Positions 38,108 to 46,706 of a DNA stretch of 64,000 bases are shown here, piece after piece. The stretch's first letter is position 1. Each line of letters begins with the position of its first letter. This DNA is from Candidatus Raymondbacteria bacterium RIFOXYA2_FULL_49_16 (GTDB lineage Bacteria > Fibrobacterota > OXYB2-FULL-49-7 > XYB2-FULL-49-35). Where the stretch lies: the NCBI GenBank assembly GCA_001789205.1, contig MFYT01000004.1:25544-89543 (forward strand), given 5' to 3'. A model generated the notes under the pieces. It ran no database searches. It saw only the letters and a program-made list of their open reading frames with translations, and was not told the origin of the DNA. The translations under genes were made by a program, and so were the position numbers.

Positions 38108-38635
38108 TTAGTCCCGGTTCTGGATCGCCTGCGCGAACAGCCTGCACGCCTCTTCGGGGTCTTTAGTTTTCAGGCCTACCTGCGATAAAATCATCTTTGT
38201 TGCACAGCCGTGTACAAAAGCGTCCAGACTCCCTTCATCAGGCTCTCCTTCTGCAACCAGGTAATCTATTCCCGGAAGGTCCGCCTCTGAGAAAATCACC
38301 TTCCCTTTTCCCAGAATACGCCGCGCTTCGTCTATGGGCATGTCCTTGTCCGTCAGGTGCACGCCCGCTGCGTCAATAATGAAAGCGGCCACAACATGGT
38401 GCTTGATTATCAGCGGGACTTGGAAACGGTCGCATACCTCTTTGACCTTGAGCGCCTCGGTGACAAACTCCTCGTCGTTAAAATTGTGCTCGCAGAATTC
38501 AATACCCTGGGCGCCGCCCGCTATGGCCGCAACGGCAATTTCATGATGGGGTAAAAACCCTGCTGCTCTGCGGTTGGTGGAAAACCAGAAATGGGTGTTT
38601 TTAATAGCGTCAGGAAGTTCCTTGGCACTCTTCAT
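38108..38635 (-). CDS. Thiamine phosphate synthase (ThiE/TenI)-like protein
   Basis: 175 residues from the ATG at 38635, 14 bases after the valS stop; a start at 38665 inside valS is possible. The TIM-barrel fragments GGAQGIEFCEHNF, PLIIKHHVVAAFIIDAAGVHL and KDMPIDEARRILGKGKVI parallel ThiE, whose usual signature is an INDR followed by GVHLGQxDxP. Here INDR is replaced by IKHH and HLGQ by HLTD. The protein is ~30 residues short. It may therefore be a TenI-like or other relative and not a working thiamine phosphate synthase. No other thiamine gene is near. Confidence 0.65.
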   Translation of the reverse strand: MKSAKELPDAIKNTHFWFSTNRRAAGFLPHHEIAVAAIAGGAQGIEFCEHNFNDEEFVTEALKVKEVCDRFQVPLIIKHHVVAAFIIDAAGVHLTDKDMPIDEARRILGKGKVIFSEADLPGIDYLVAEGEPDEGSLDAFVHGCATKMILSQVGLKTKDPEEACRLFAQAIQNRD

Positions 38636-38648
38636 GACCGCTGGTTTT

Positions 38649-41303
38649 TCAGCTGAACAGGGCAAGGTTGGCGCGCAGTTTTTCCAGTTTCTCGCGCGTG
38701 GTGGAGAGTTTTACGCGCTCTTTTTCAACAACCTCAGGACTGGCGTGTTGCATAAACTTTTCGTTCGCCAGTTTCGCTTCAACGGATTTTAAGAAGCTAT
38801 CGTTTCTTTCAAGGTCTTTCATTATTTTCGCCCGTTCAGCCGCCTTGTCCACGAGTCCTTCGAGATTGAGGAAGACCTCGGCGCCGGCAATAACGGCCGA
38901 CACAGACTGCGCCGGCTTTGCGGCCGCATGGGTGACGGTAAGCGTACCTGTTTTTGACAGAAACTTGATCTGGGTCTCGAGGTCCATAATCCACTGTTGT
39001 TTTGCCTCTTCAGCGGCGCTAATGAGCACATCGCCCTTTTTTCCCGGAGGAATATTGTTCTCTGCCCGCAGATTGCGGATAACGACCACCAGATCCTGGA
39101 CAAACTGCATGCGCGCCTCGATATTGGGAACAATGAGATTGTCGTCGCAGACCGGATAGCGCGCCACAATAAGATGCTCCGCGCCTTCAACGCCATATTC
39201 CCTGAGCGCGGCGTAGATCTCCTCGGTAATAAAGGGCATGAAAGGATGCAGGAGTTTGACCGTGCCCACCAGCACTTCACGGAGCGTGTGCAGGGCCGCG
39301 TTCCTGGAAGCCAGGTCAGCGCCCTCGGCCATGCGGGGCTTGATGAATTCAAGATACCAGTCGCATAGCTCGTTCCAGGTGAAGTGATAGGCCGCTGCCA
39401 GGGCCGCGTTGAAATCGTAGCCATCAATGGCGCGGGAAATGACCTTGACCGCCTGGTTGAACCGCGAGATCATCCACTGGTCCTCGGTGCGCAACTGCGA
39501 TTTCTGGGGAGCGGTGATGGTCTGGTCCTTAAAATTCATCATGGCAAAACGGGCCGAATTCCACAGCTTGTTGGCAAAATTGCGGCCCAGTTCGCACTTT
39601 TCAGTCGCAAAATGGACGTCCTGTCCCGAAGGCGCCAGCGAGATGATGGTATATCTGAGCGCGTCGGCGCCATAGGTGTTGATCACTTCAATGGGGTCGG
39701 GCGAATTGCCCAGGGACTTGCTCATCTTGCGTCCCTGCATGTCGCGCACAATGGAATTGAAAAAGACCTCTGAAAACGGCAGTTTTCCCATGAACTCCAT
39801 GCCGGCAAACACCATGCGCGCCACCCAGAAAAAGATGATGTCAGCCGCGGTGACCAGCGCGTTTGTGGGATAAAATTTGCTGAGCGTTGCGGTCTCATCG
39901 GGCCATCCCATGGTCGAGAAGGGCCAGAGCCACGACGAAAACCAGGTGTCAAGCACGTCTTCGTCCTGTTTAAGATCAGTGCTCTTGCATGCAGGACATT
40001 CTGTGGGAACCTGACGCGCCACGACAATATGACCGCACACGCAATACCATGCGGGAATGCGGTGGCCCCACCAGAGCTGGCGGGAGATACACCAGTCGCG
40101 GATATTTTCAAGCCAGTGGGCAAAGGTCTTTTCCCACCGTTCGGGATAGAAGCGCAGTTCCCGTTTCTCAACAGCCGCAAGCGCGGGTTGTATCCACTGG
40201 TCGTATTTGACAAACCACTGCATACTTAAAAATGGCTCTGTCACGGTATGGCAGCGCTGGCAATGGCCAACGGCGTGGCTGTGGTCCTGGATTTTTTCCA
40301 AAAGCCCCAGGCTGTTGAGGTCCTCGACCACTGCTTTGCGGCAGGTAAACCGGTCCATGCCGCGGTATTTCTGAGGCACCGCATTGTTCATGGTACCGTC
40401 CAGATTCATGACAACAAGTTTTTCGAGGTTGTGGCGTTCACCCATGGCAAAATCATTGGGATCGTGCGCCGGGGTCACTTTAACGCAGCCTGTGCCGAAT
40501 TCACGGTCAACATAGTGATCGGCAATGACCGGGATGGGGCGGTTTGCCAGGGGCAGGACCACGGTGTTGCCCACAAGGCCCTTGTAGCGTTCGTCCGCGG
40601 GATTGACCGCCACGGCGGTATCGCCCAGCATGGTTTCGGGCCGTGTGGTGGCGACCACAACATACCCGTTGCCGTCCTGGCGCGGATATCTGATGTGCCA
40701 GAGATGGCCGTTTTTCTCCTGGTGTTCGTTCTCTTCGTCGGACAGGGCCGTGCGGCACCGCGGACACCAGTTGATAATATATTTTCCCCGGTAGACCACG
40801 CCCTTTTCATAGAGCCGTACAAAGGCCTCGGTGACAGCGCGCGAAAGCCCCTCGTCCATAGTAAACCGCGTACGCTCCCAGTCGCAGGAACAGCCGAGCA
40901 TGCGCAGCTGACGTAAAATGGTTGAGCCGTATTTGTCCTTCCACTGCCATACCCGGTCCAGGAACTCTTCGCGGCCAAGGTCGTGCCTGCTCTTCTTTTC
41001 CCCGGCAAGGAGCGCGCGCTCCACCACGTTCTGCGTGGCAATACCCGCGTGGTCCGTTCCCGGCAGCCAGAGGACCGTGCGGCCCTCCATGCGCTTTTTC
41101 CGGGCCAGTATATCTTGGATCGTGTTGTTAAGCACGTGGCCAAGGGTGAGCATGCCCGTGACATTGGGCGGCGGAATCACGATGCAGAAAGGTTCGTCTC
41201 CTGTACGGTTTTCGTCAGCGTGAAAGTACCGGTTCTTTTCCCAGACAGCGTACCATTTCGCCTCGACCGCAGCCGGTGTGTAGGTTTTTTCAAGTTCGGC
41301 CAT
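38649..41303 (-). CDS. valS: Valyl-tRNA synthetase
   Basis: 884 residues from the ATG at 41303, preceded by GGAGAG. The class I signature is PPPNVTGMLTLGHVLNNT; the first position of HIGH is Thr where most ValRS have His. The KMSKS loop is RKMSKSLGNSPDP. The editing domain (TTRPETMLGDTAVAVNP), anticodon-binding domain and C-terminal coiled coil (DKAAERAKIMKDLERNDSFL to EKLEKLRANLALF) are all present. It attaches valine to tRNA-Val. A Zn-ribbon-like pair of CxxC motifs (CVCGHIVVA, CPACKST) is inserted in the catalytic domain. It is followed closely by the ThiE-like gene. Confidence 0.96.
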   Translation of the reverse strand: MAELEKTYTPAAVEAKWYAVWEKNRYFHADENRTGDEPFCIVIPPPNVTGMLTLGHVLNNTIQDILARKKRMEGRTVLWLPGTDHAGIATQNVVERALLAGEKKSRHDLGREEFLDRVWQWKDKYGSTILRQLRMLGCSCDWERTRFTMDEGLSRAVTEAFVRLYEKGVVYRGKYIINWCPRCRTALSDEENEHQEKNGHLWHIRYPRQDGNGYVVVATTRPETMLGDTAVAVNPADERYKGLVGNTVVLPLANRPIPVIADHYVDREFGTGCVKVTPAHDPNDFAMGERHNLEKLVVMNLDGTMNNAVPQKYRGMDRFTCRKAVVEDLNSLGLLEKIQDHSHAVGHCQRCHTVTEPFLSMQWFVKYDQWIQPALAAVEKRELRFYPERWEKTFAHWLENIRDWCISRQLWWGHRIPAWYCVCGHIVVARQVPTECPACKSTDLKQDEDVLDTWFSSWLWPFSTMGWPDETATLSKFYPTNALVTAADIIFFWVARMVFAGMEFMGKLPFSEVFFNSIVRDMQGRKMSKSLGNSPDPIEVINTYGADALRYTIISLAPSGQDVHFATEKCELGRNFANKLWNSARFAMMNFKDQTITAPQKSQLRTEDQWMISRFNQAVKVISRAIDGYDFNAALAAAYHFTWNELCDWYLEFIKPRMAEGADLASRNAALHTLREVLVGTVKLLHPFMPFITEEIYAALREYGVEGAEHLIVARYPVCDDNLIVPNIEARMQFVQDLVVVIRNLRAENNIPPGKKGDVLISAAEEAKQQWIMDLETQIKFLSKTGTLTVTHAAAKPAQSVSAVIAGAEVFLNLEGLVDKAAERAKIMKDLERNDSFLKSVEAKLANEKFMQHASPEVVEKERVKLSTTREKLEKLRANLALFS

Positions 41304-41454
41304 TGCGCTCTCTCCGTTGAATAAGTAGCTAATAAAATACACTTACCCTCGCGGCAAATCAAATGATAATGGAGGAAATAGATTGAAAACCAAAACACAT
41401 TAATGTAATTTATTTTGGTCAGTTACCAAGACCGCTTTCACAAAGGATGGTGCC

Positions 41455-41835
41455 ATGAAGAAGATACTCATAGTTGACGACGACAGCGCCATGCGCGAAG
41501 TTGTGAAGACCGTGCTTGCCGGCTCTTACGAGGTCCAGGAAGCCTCGGGCAAGGCCCAGGGCCTGGGCAAGGTAAAGAGTTTTAATCCCGACCTGATAAT
41601 CCTCGATGTCATGATGGAAACAGCCTCCGCGGGTTTCGACATGGCGCGCGAACTCAAGGGTGACAACAAGCATAGCAAGATAAAAATCCTGATGCTTACC
41701 AATGTGAGTATGGAATCAAAGATGGATTTTTCGACCGTGGCCGGCGATCCCGAGTGGCTGCCGGTCGACGAATTCCTATCAAAGCCCATTGACCCCAAGG
41801 GCCTTTTTGCCACTGTAAAGAAACTACTCGCCTAG
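41455..41835 (+). CDS. Stand-alone response regulator receiver (CheY-like)
   Basis: 126 residues, a single REC domain with no output domain. The acidic pocket is VDDDSAM (Asp8-10), the phospho-acceptor is Asp51 in LIILDVMMET, the switch Thr is in MLTNVS (about 82), and the invariant Lys is in FLSKPID (about 100). A 15-residue loop with DFSTVAGDPEWLPVD before the Lys is longer than in CheY. AAAGGATGG precedes the start. No kinase is adjacent on the same strand, and its last four bases overlap the convergent CsgG-barrel gene. Confidence 0.9.
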   Translation: MKKILIVDDDSAMREVVKTVLAGSYEVQEASGKAQGLGKVKSFNPDLIILDVMMETASAGFDMARELKGDNKHSKIKILMLTNVSMESKMDFSTVAGDPEWLPVDEFLSKPIDPKGLFATVKKLLA

Positions 41836-43289
41836 AAAAAAATATTCAGGCCAAGGCTGGCCGAGGGCCCGGAGAAATCAACGCTCGATTGTTCCTTGTT
41901 CAGCACCCGATCGGCAATGGGCTGGCTCAGAAACGACGGACTTGTTTTTTCGAAAAAATAGACCTCGCCGCCTGAATTGTTTTGTCCCATGGAAAGCGTA
42001 TAGTTCGTCTCCCCGTCAGAAACAACGTCTCCCGCAAGGACGTTATCGAGCTTGGCAAGATTGCCCGTACCCTCGTATCCGGAAAGCTCAAGACGCGTAA
42101 AGGCAACCTGGAGTTCGATGCCAAACCGCCGCGTAAGCTGCAGCACCGCCCCAACGTTAACGCCGAATCCCGGTCCTGAATGGTCCAAATCAACATGTGC
42201 GTCAATTTTTCCCTGGTGTCGTATTCCCAGGGTGTCGTACCCGTCGAATTGTCCTGCGGCTGAAAAGGAGTACGATGAACTGAACATGAGCAGGTCAATG
42301 CCCGCATAGGGATGGAGGCGATTGAAATGCCACGAAGCCCTGCCGCCAACGGCGAACAGACTGTTCCGGACATCAGTCTCTATGGTAATATTGCCCCCGG
42401 AAAAAAGGTGCGTGTTGTGCGGCGCTGGCTGCAACCGGTATCCGCCAATGCCCGAGCTTGCGGTGGACAAGCCGCTGATTCTCAGCGCTATATGCGAGGT
42501 AAGTTTACGGCAAAGGTAGAGCCCGCCGCCCTTAAACGTGGTAAGGTTGACCTCGCCGCTTTCCTGTACCAACTGATAATTATGAAATATGGGAGGATTC
42601 TCGTATGTGGACATGACATTGTTGAATTCAGGATCAGCCCCATGCGCTGTCCAAAAGAGTCCCAGTGTCCAGTGGTGCATTGCACGCACGGGCTTGTCAG
42701 AAGCGGTTTCCACTGCGGTTTCCTGAACAGCCTGCGGCGCAGGCTGGGGCGCTGCCACGGGAGCAGCGGATTGAGCAATGGCCTGCGGAGCTGTTTTTGA
42801 CCCGCCGGCAAGACGATCAGCCGCGGTCTTCATGGCTCCGCCCAGATCCTCGATACGGCAGCGGCATTCGCCCGAATACGTATCGACCAGTTTTCCCGTG
42901 CTCACGTCGATAATGCGCAAATTTATGAGATAGACCGTTCCCAGCATGCCAATGGACCCAGCGACCATTTTCGACGCGCCCAGCAATTGTCCGATTTCCA
43001 CCATGCACGCCTTGTCGTCGCAGACGCCGCTCTGCTGAAATCCCTGTTCCTTCAAAATGGCGTCCATTTCACCCCGTTCCATAACCGCAAAGCGGCCGGT
43101 ATTGAAAAGCTCGGCGCGCAGCCGGTCGGATAATATGCCCGAGGCTGACTTGAGGTCGCCTTCGGCTTTCAGGTCCATGATGCCAATGACCTCCTTGTTC
43201 GAATCCACGGCTGCGTTCGCTGCACCCATGAAGAGCGAAAGACCCACGGCCATAAGCGACATGACTCTAACGATGAATATGCTTTTCAT
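41832..43289 (-). CDS. CsgG-like domain fused to an outer-membrane beta-barrel
   Basis: 485 residues from the ATG at 43289 (signal peptide KSIFIVRVMSLMAVGLSLF, ribosome site AGGAA); upstream in-frame Mets would spoil the signal. Residues ~25-165 carry the same CsgG-like core as the 29012 gene: IGIMDLKAEGDLKSASG, AVMERGEMDAILKEQGFQ, VEIGQLLGASKMVAGSIG. A Pro/Ala linker follows. The C-terminal ~260 residues show alternating aromatic strands (RLQPAPHNTHLFSGGN, GRASWHFNRLHPYAGIDLLM, FGIELQVAFTRLELSG) and end in GLNIFF, with a terminal Phe as in outer-membrane barrels. The function is unknown. Confidence 0.75.
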   Translation of the reverse strand: MKSIFIVRVMSLMAVGLSLFMGAANAAVDSNKEVIGIMDLKAEGDLKSASGILSDRLRAELFNTGRFAVMERGEMDAILKEQGFQQSGVCDDKACMVEIGQLLGASKMVAGSIGMLGTVYLINLRIIDVSTGKLVDTYSGECRCRIEDLGGAMKTAADRLAGGSKTAPQAIAQSAAPVAAPQPAPQAVQETAVETASDKPVRAMHHWTLGLFWTAHGADPEFNNVMSTYENPPIFHNYQLVQESGEVNLTTFKGGGLYLCRKLTSHIALRISGLSTASSGIGGYRLQPAPHNTHLFSGGNITIETDVRNSLFAVGGRASWHFNRLHPYAGIDLLMFSSSYSFSAAGQFDGYDTLGIRHQGKIDAHVDLDHSGPGFGVNVGAVLQLTRRFGIELQVAFTRLELSGYEGTGNLAKLDNVLAGDVVSDGETNYTLSMGQNNSGGEVYFFEKTSPSFLSQPIADRVLNKEQSSVDFSGPSASLGLNIFF

Positions 43290-43366
43290 CTTGGATATTC
43301 CTTTCCTGCAAAAAACAACGGTAATAAAATATACCACGCAAATCAGGACATGCAATGGAAAAGGGT

Positions 43367-45775
43367 TCATTGCACCCAATACGCATACCCGCCCTCAAGG
43401 ACAAGGATGTTCTCGTAGCCACGCGACACAAGGTGGCGGTACGCTTCGTAGGCACGCGAACTGGTCTTGCTGTATACAACGCACTTTGCCTTCTTGTCAA
43501 ATGCGATGCCCTCGCGCCGCAGGTTCTCGAGCGGTACATTGACGCTGCCGGGAATGGCGTTCATCATGTGCTCGGACACAGGCGACGCGTCGATAATGTG
43601 ATACGCTCCCATGTTCCGGGAGAGGTCCTCGGCCGTTATGGTCTTGATAAAGCCCTCCATTTTACTTCCCAACACCAGGCAGGCGGTCTGGACCACGTCA
43701 ATGGGGATGTTAAACTCGGGCGCATAGCCCAAGTCGAGCGCAAAGATGTCGGTAAGCGTCATGGCTTTGGCAATGCCGCAGGCAACGACCTGCACGTGCC
43801 TGAAGACATCGCCGCGGCCATAGCCCTGCACACCCAGAACGCGTCCGGTCTTTGTATCGGCAATAAGCTTGAGGGTAACATACTGGGCGTTCCGGGCGTA
43901 ATGGGCGCGGTCCAGGCCAGTGACTACCACGGCCATGGCGTTAAACCCGTGTTCACGCGCCCGTTCGAAGGTGAGGCCTGTGCGCGCTATGGAAAGGCCG
44001 AAGCTCTGGAACACCACCGTGCCGATGAACCCGTCGAACACAGACGCACGTCCGCATATGTTGTCCGCGGCAATGCGCCCCATTTTAGTTGATATGGAAC
44101 CCAGGGGCCAATATTCCTGCGTGCGTGTGATGCAGTTGACGCTTGCTGCGCAGTCGCCTATGGCGTAGATGCTTTTGTCCGATGTCCGTAAGTGGCGGTT
44201 GACCATTACCGCTCCCACAGGAGTGCACGCGAGGCCCGCCTTTTTCGCCAGCCGCGCATTGGGCACCACGCCCGCGGAGAGAATCACCAGATCGGCGAAA
44301 AATTTGCCTTTGTCCGTGGAGAACACCAGCTGCTCCCCTTTGCGCGCAATACGCTCAATGGCCGTGTCCGTGACTATTTTGATGCCCTTCTTTGTCATGG
44401 CGTTCTGGATCTTTCCCGAGATATCACGGTCAAATATAGTGGAAAGAATGTGCGCCTTTTTTTCGAGTATGGTAACGCGCGCACCCGCTTCTATAAGCGA
44501 CTCCGCGGTCTCAATGCCGATAAGTCCGCCGCCGATGATGCAGACGTCGCGCGCGTTCCTGCCCATGCATTCGCGCTTGATCGCCTCCGCGTCCTCAACG
44601 CGATGAAGCGAGTAAATGCCCGGCAGCCGTATGCCCGGAATGGGCGGCAGAAAGGAGTCGGCGCCCGTGGCAAGGACTAGGGCGTCATAGGGAACGCGCC
44701 ATGACTCTCCCGTGGCAAGGTCCTTCACCTCCACGGTCTTCCTTTTTCTATCAATATCGACCGCCTCGATCTTGTTCAATATTTTGATGTTCCGGATGGT
44801 CTCAAAAAAGCTGATGTCGCGGATCGTGTTGTCCGCAGTGGACATGAGCGCCTTGGGCGAAAAAACCCTGCCCGCGATATACGAGGGCAGCCCGCACCCT
44901 GAGTAGGAAAGGAACTCGCCTTTCTCGATAATGGTGATGTCCATGTCCTCGCACAGCCGCCGCAGGCGCGCCGCGGCCTTAGGCCCAGCGGTGACCCCGC
45001 CGATGATGACCACCCGTCTGCGCTTTCGCGCGCCGCGCGCCAAGGACCGCACCCGCGTATAGGGCAGGGAAATGGTAAAAATACTGCCCGCGTTCTCACG
45101 CGACTCGGCGCTGATGCCGCCGCCCATGGAGGTGATGATGTTCCTGGTAATGGAAAGGCCCAGGCCTGTTCCAGCCGCAGCGCTCTGGTGTTTGACTGAC
45201 CGGTAAAAGGGGTCGAAAACATTGTCCAGTTCTGCCGTGGGAATGCCGCTGCCCGAGTCGGACACGGCAATGACGCATTGCTTCTTTCCTTTCTGCACCG
45301 ATGCCTTGACAACAATATGGCCGTGCGCGGGTGTGTACTTTATGGCGTTCTCGATCAGGTTCCGGAGCGCAATCTCGAGGCCGCGCATTGATCCTTTTAC
45401 AAATATCGCCGTATGCTCTGGCAGGCGGGTGCGCAGGAAAACCTCCCGGTCTGACGCCTCGGCCATATAGGCGCCCGCCACGGTGTGGGTCAGATCAACG
45501 CAGTCGAATTCCTCGGCCGCGGCCTGTCCGGCGCCCGCGTATTGCTGAAAGGTGAGCAGATCGGCAATGAGCGTATTCGCCTCAGCGGTCTTGCCGATGG
45601 CTTTTTCAATGAAGTGGCGCGTCTTGTCGCTGATGTCGCCCGTAAAACCGTCGGCAATGGTCTTGAGAAGGGAATTGATGGTGTTTATGGGAGATTTGAG
45701 CTGGTGGGAAAGCGTGCCGATGAATTGCTCGCCTCGCTGAGCGGGCGAAACGGGACGCGAATCGTTCTGCCTCAT
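43367..45775 (-). CDS. Fusion: histidine kinase - CoA-disulfide-reductase-like flavoenzyme - degenerate rhodanese
   Basis: 802 residues from the ATG at 45775 (GGAG six bases upstream). There is no membrane segment and only 23 residues precede the phosphorylatable His24 (TLSHQLKSPINT). The ATPase domain has IENAIKYTP (N box), SDSGSGIP (G1) and AGTGLGLSI (G2). At ~254 begins a pyridine-nucleotide disulfide oxidoreductase: FAD loop VVIIGGVTAGPKA, redox Cys294 in YSGCGLPSYIAG as in CoA-disulfide reductase/NADH oxidase, NAD(P) loop IIGGGLIGIETAE, and FAD motif IYAIGDCA. A rhodanese domain (711-802) ends it; its active loop VVYSKTSSRAY has Ser769 in place of Cys. It probably forms a two-component pair with the REC-PilZ gene 72 bases upstream. 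Confidence 0.9.
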   Translation of the reverse strand: MRQNDSRPVSPAQRGEQFIGTLSHQLKSPINTINSLLKTIADGFTGDISDKTRHFIEKAIGKTAEANTLIADLLTFQQYAGAGQAAAEEFDCVDLTHTVAGAYMAEASDREVFLRTRLPEHTAIFVKGSMRGLEIALRNLIENAIKYTPAHGHIVVKASVQKGKKQCVIAVSDSGSGIPTAELDNVFDPFYRSVKHQSAAAGTGLGLSITRNIITSMGGGISAESRENAGSIFTISLPYTRVRSLARGARKRRRVVIIGGVTAGPKAAARLRRLCEDMDITIIEKGEFLSYSGCGLPSYIAGRVFSPKALMSTADNTIRDISFFETIRNIKILNKIEAVDIDRKRKTVEVKDLATGESWRVPYDALVLATGADSFLPPIPGIRLPGIYSLHRVEDAEAIKRECMGRNARDVCIIGGGLIGIETAESLIEAGARVTILEKKAHILSTIFDRDISGKIQNAMTKKGIKIVTDTAIERIARKGEQLVFSTDKGKFFADLVILSAGVVPNARLAKKAGLACTPVGAVMVNRHLRTSDKSIYAIGDCAASVNCITRTQEYWPLGSISTKMGRIAADNICGRASVFDGFIGTVVFQSFGLSIARTGLTFERAREHGFNAMAVVVTGLDRAHYARNAQYVTLKLIADTKTGRVLGVQGYGRGDVFRHVQVVACGIAKAMTLTDIFALDLGYAPEFNIPIDVVQTACLVLGSKMEGFIKTITAEDLSRNMGAYHIIDASPVSEHMMNAIPGSVNVPLENLRREGIAFDKKAKCVVYSKTSSRAYEAYRHLVSRGYENILVLEGGYAYWVQ

Positions 45776-45847
45776 GGGTTTCTCCAAGGAAAAATTCGAG
45801 CGTAAAAAGAATATAATTTCAGGCGTTGACTTGAAAACAGGGTTTTG

Positions 45848-46507
45848 CTATGCGGCAATAGGCGCAATGACCGGTTTCTCGAACTGGAGGCCATACCGCA
45901 CGCCGGTTTTCTCGGGGTCTTTGCGCACGATCACGCCTTCGCGGAAGGTATATTTTTTCTCGTCCCAGGCCTTGATCCCCACCTTGAGGCGATGGTTGAG
46001 ATCAAAAGGATATTTGCTGTGAAAACCAATGCCCGACAAACTGACGTCGACTACTGAATCTATGGCGTTTGTATCAGGATCAACGGCCACCGCAGGGTGC
46101 TTCTTGAACCGCTTGAAGAGCCTCTTCTCGGATGACACCCGATTCTGTAAAATCCCAAGCAACACTTGGGTCAATTTTACAAAGTCGATTCTGCGGGTAA
46201 AGACGCACTCCACACCTGCGCGCGCATGTGAAAAATTTATATCCCGTTCTGAATAGAAAATAACCTTGGCTTTGGCGGCATCCTTGTGCTTTTTAATTTT
46301 TGAGAGGATCTCCTGACCCCCAATACCAGCCATGCTAAAATCGGAAATAATCACATCAACATTTATATAGGGTAGCAGGTTAGGGAAATGGCATCCGCCT
46401 TCGCAGCAGGCGACATATTGGAACCCCTGTTTTTTCAGCATCTTATGAACAAGGAAAATATCCTCTGGTTCATCGTCCACAATAAATATTTTCTGTTTCA
46501 GAGGCAT
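45848..46507 (-). CDS. Response regulator with PilZ output domain
   Basis: 219 residues. The REC domain (1-~120) has the acidic pair in IVDDEPED, phospho-acceptor Asp56 in VIISDFSMAG, and Ser86 in FYSERD; the usual KP is Arg-Arg-Ile. The PilZ domain (about 127-215) has the c-di-GMP-binding RLFKR (RxxxR, 129-133) and DVSLSG (DxSxxG, 154-159). It is the first gene of a probable two-gene operon with the kinase-flavoenzyme fusion. c-di-GMP binding is expected from the motifs. The output could be adhesion, motility or surface polysaccharide. Confidence 0.9.
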   Translation of the reverse strand: MPLKQKIFIVDDEPEDIFLVHKMLKKQGFQYVACCEGGCHFPNLLPYINVDVIISDFSMAGIGGQEILSKIKKHKDAAKAKVIFYSERDINFSHARAGVECVFTRRIDFVKLTQVLLGILQNRVSSEKRLFKRFKKHPAVAVDPDTNAIDSVVDVSLSGIGFHSKYPFDLNHRLKVGIKAWDEKKYTFREGVIVRKDPEKTGVRYGLQFEKPVIAPIAA

Positions 46508-46583
46508 GTTTCCCGCCCTCTTGTAGCAATCAGAGATATTGTAGGTATTGTAGTTTAACTATAATCTAATATTTTTATCATTT

Positions 46584-46623
46584 AAATGCAAGCTTTTACA
46601 GATAAATGCAAGCTTTTACAGAA
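46584..46623. repeat. Tandem 20-bp direct repeat in divergent promoter region
   Basis: Two copies of AAATGCAAGCTTTTACAGA plus one base lie head to tail (46584-46603 and 46604-46623), identical over 19 bases. Each holds the palindrome AAGCTT. They sit in the AT-rich 199-base gap between the REC-PilZ gene (minus) and the outer-membrane protein gene (plus). The 20-bp period is close to two helical turns, which would place two protein dimers on one face, so an operator is likely. Confidence 0.6.
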
Positions 46624-46706
46624 ATCATATTTTTTTATGAATTTTTATTGTGAAAATAAGGGCAATAAATTATTTTTTTAAAAATTTCATGTTTTAAGGA
46701 GAAGAT

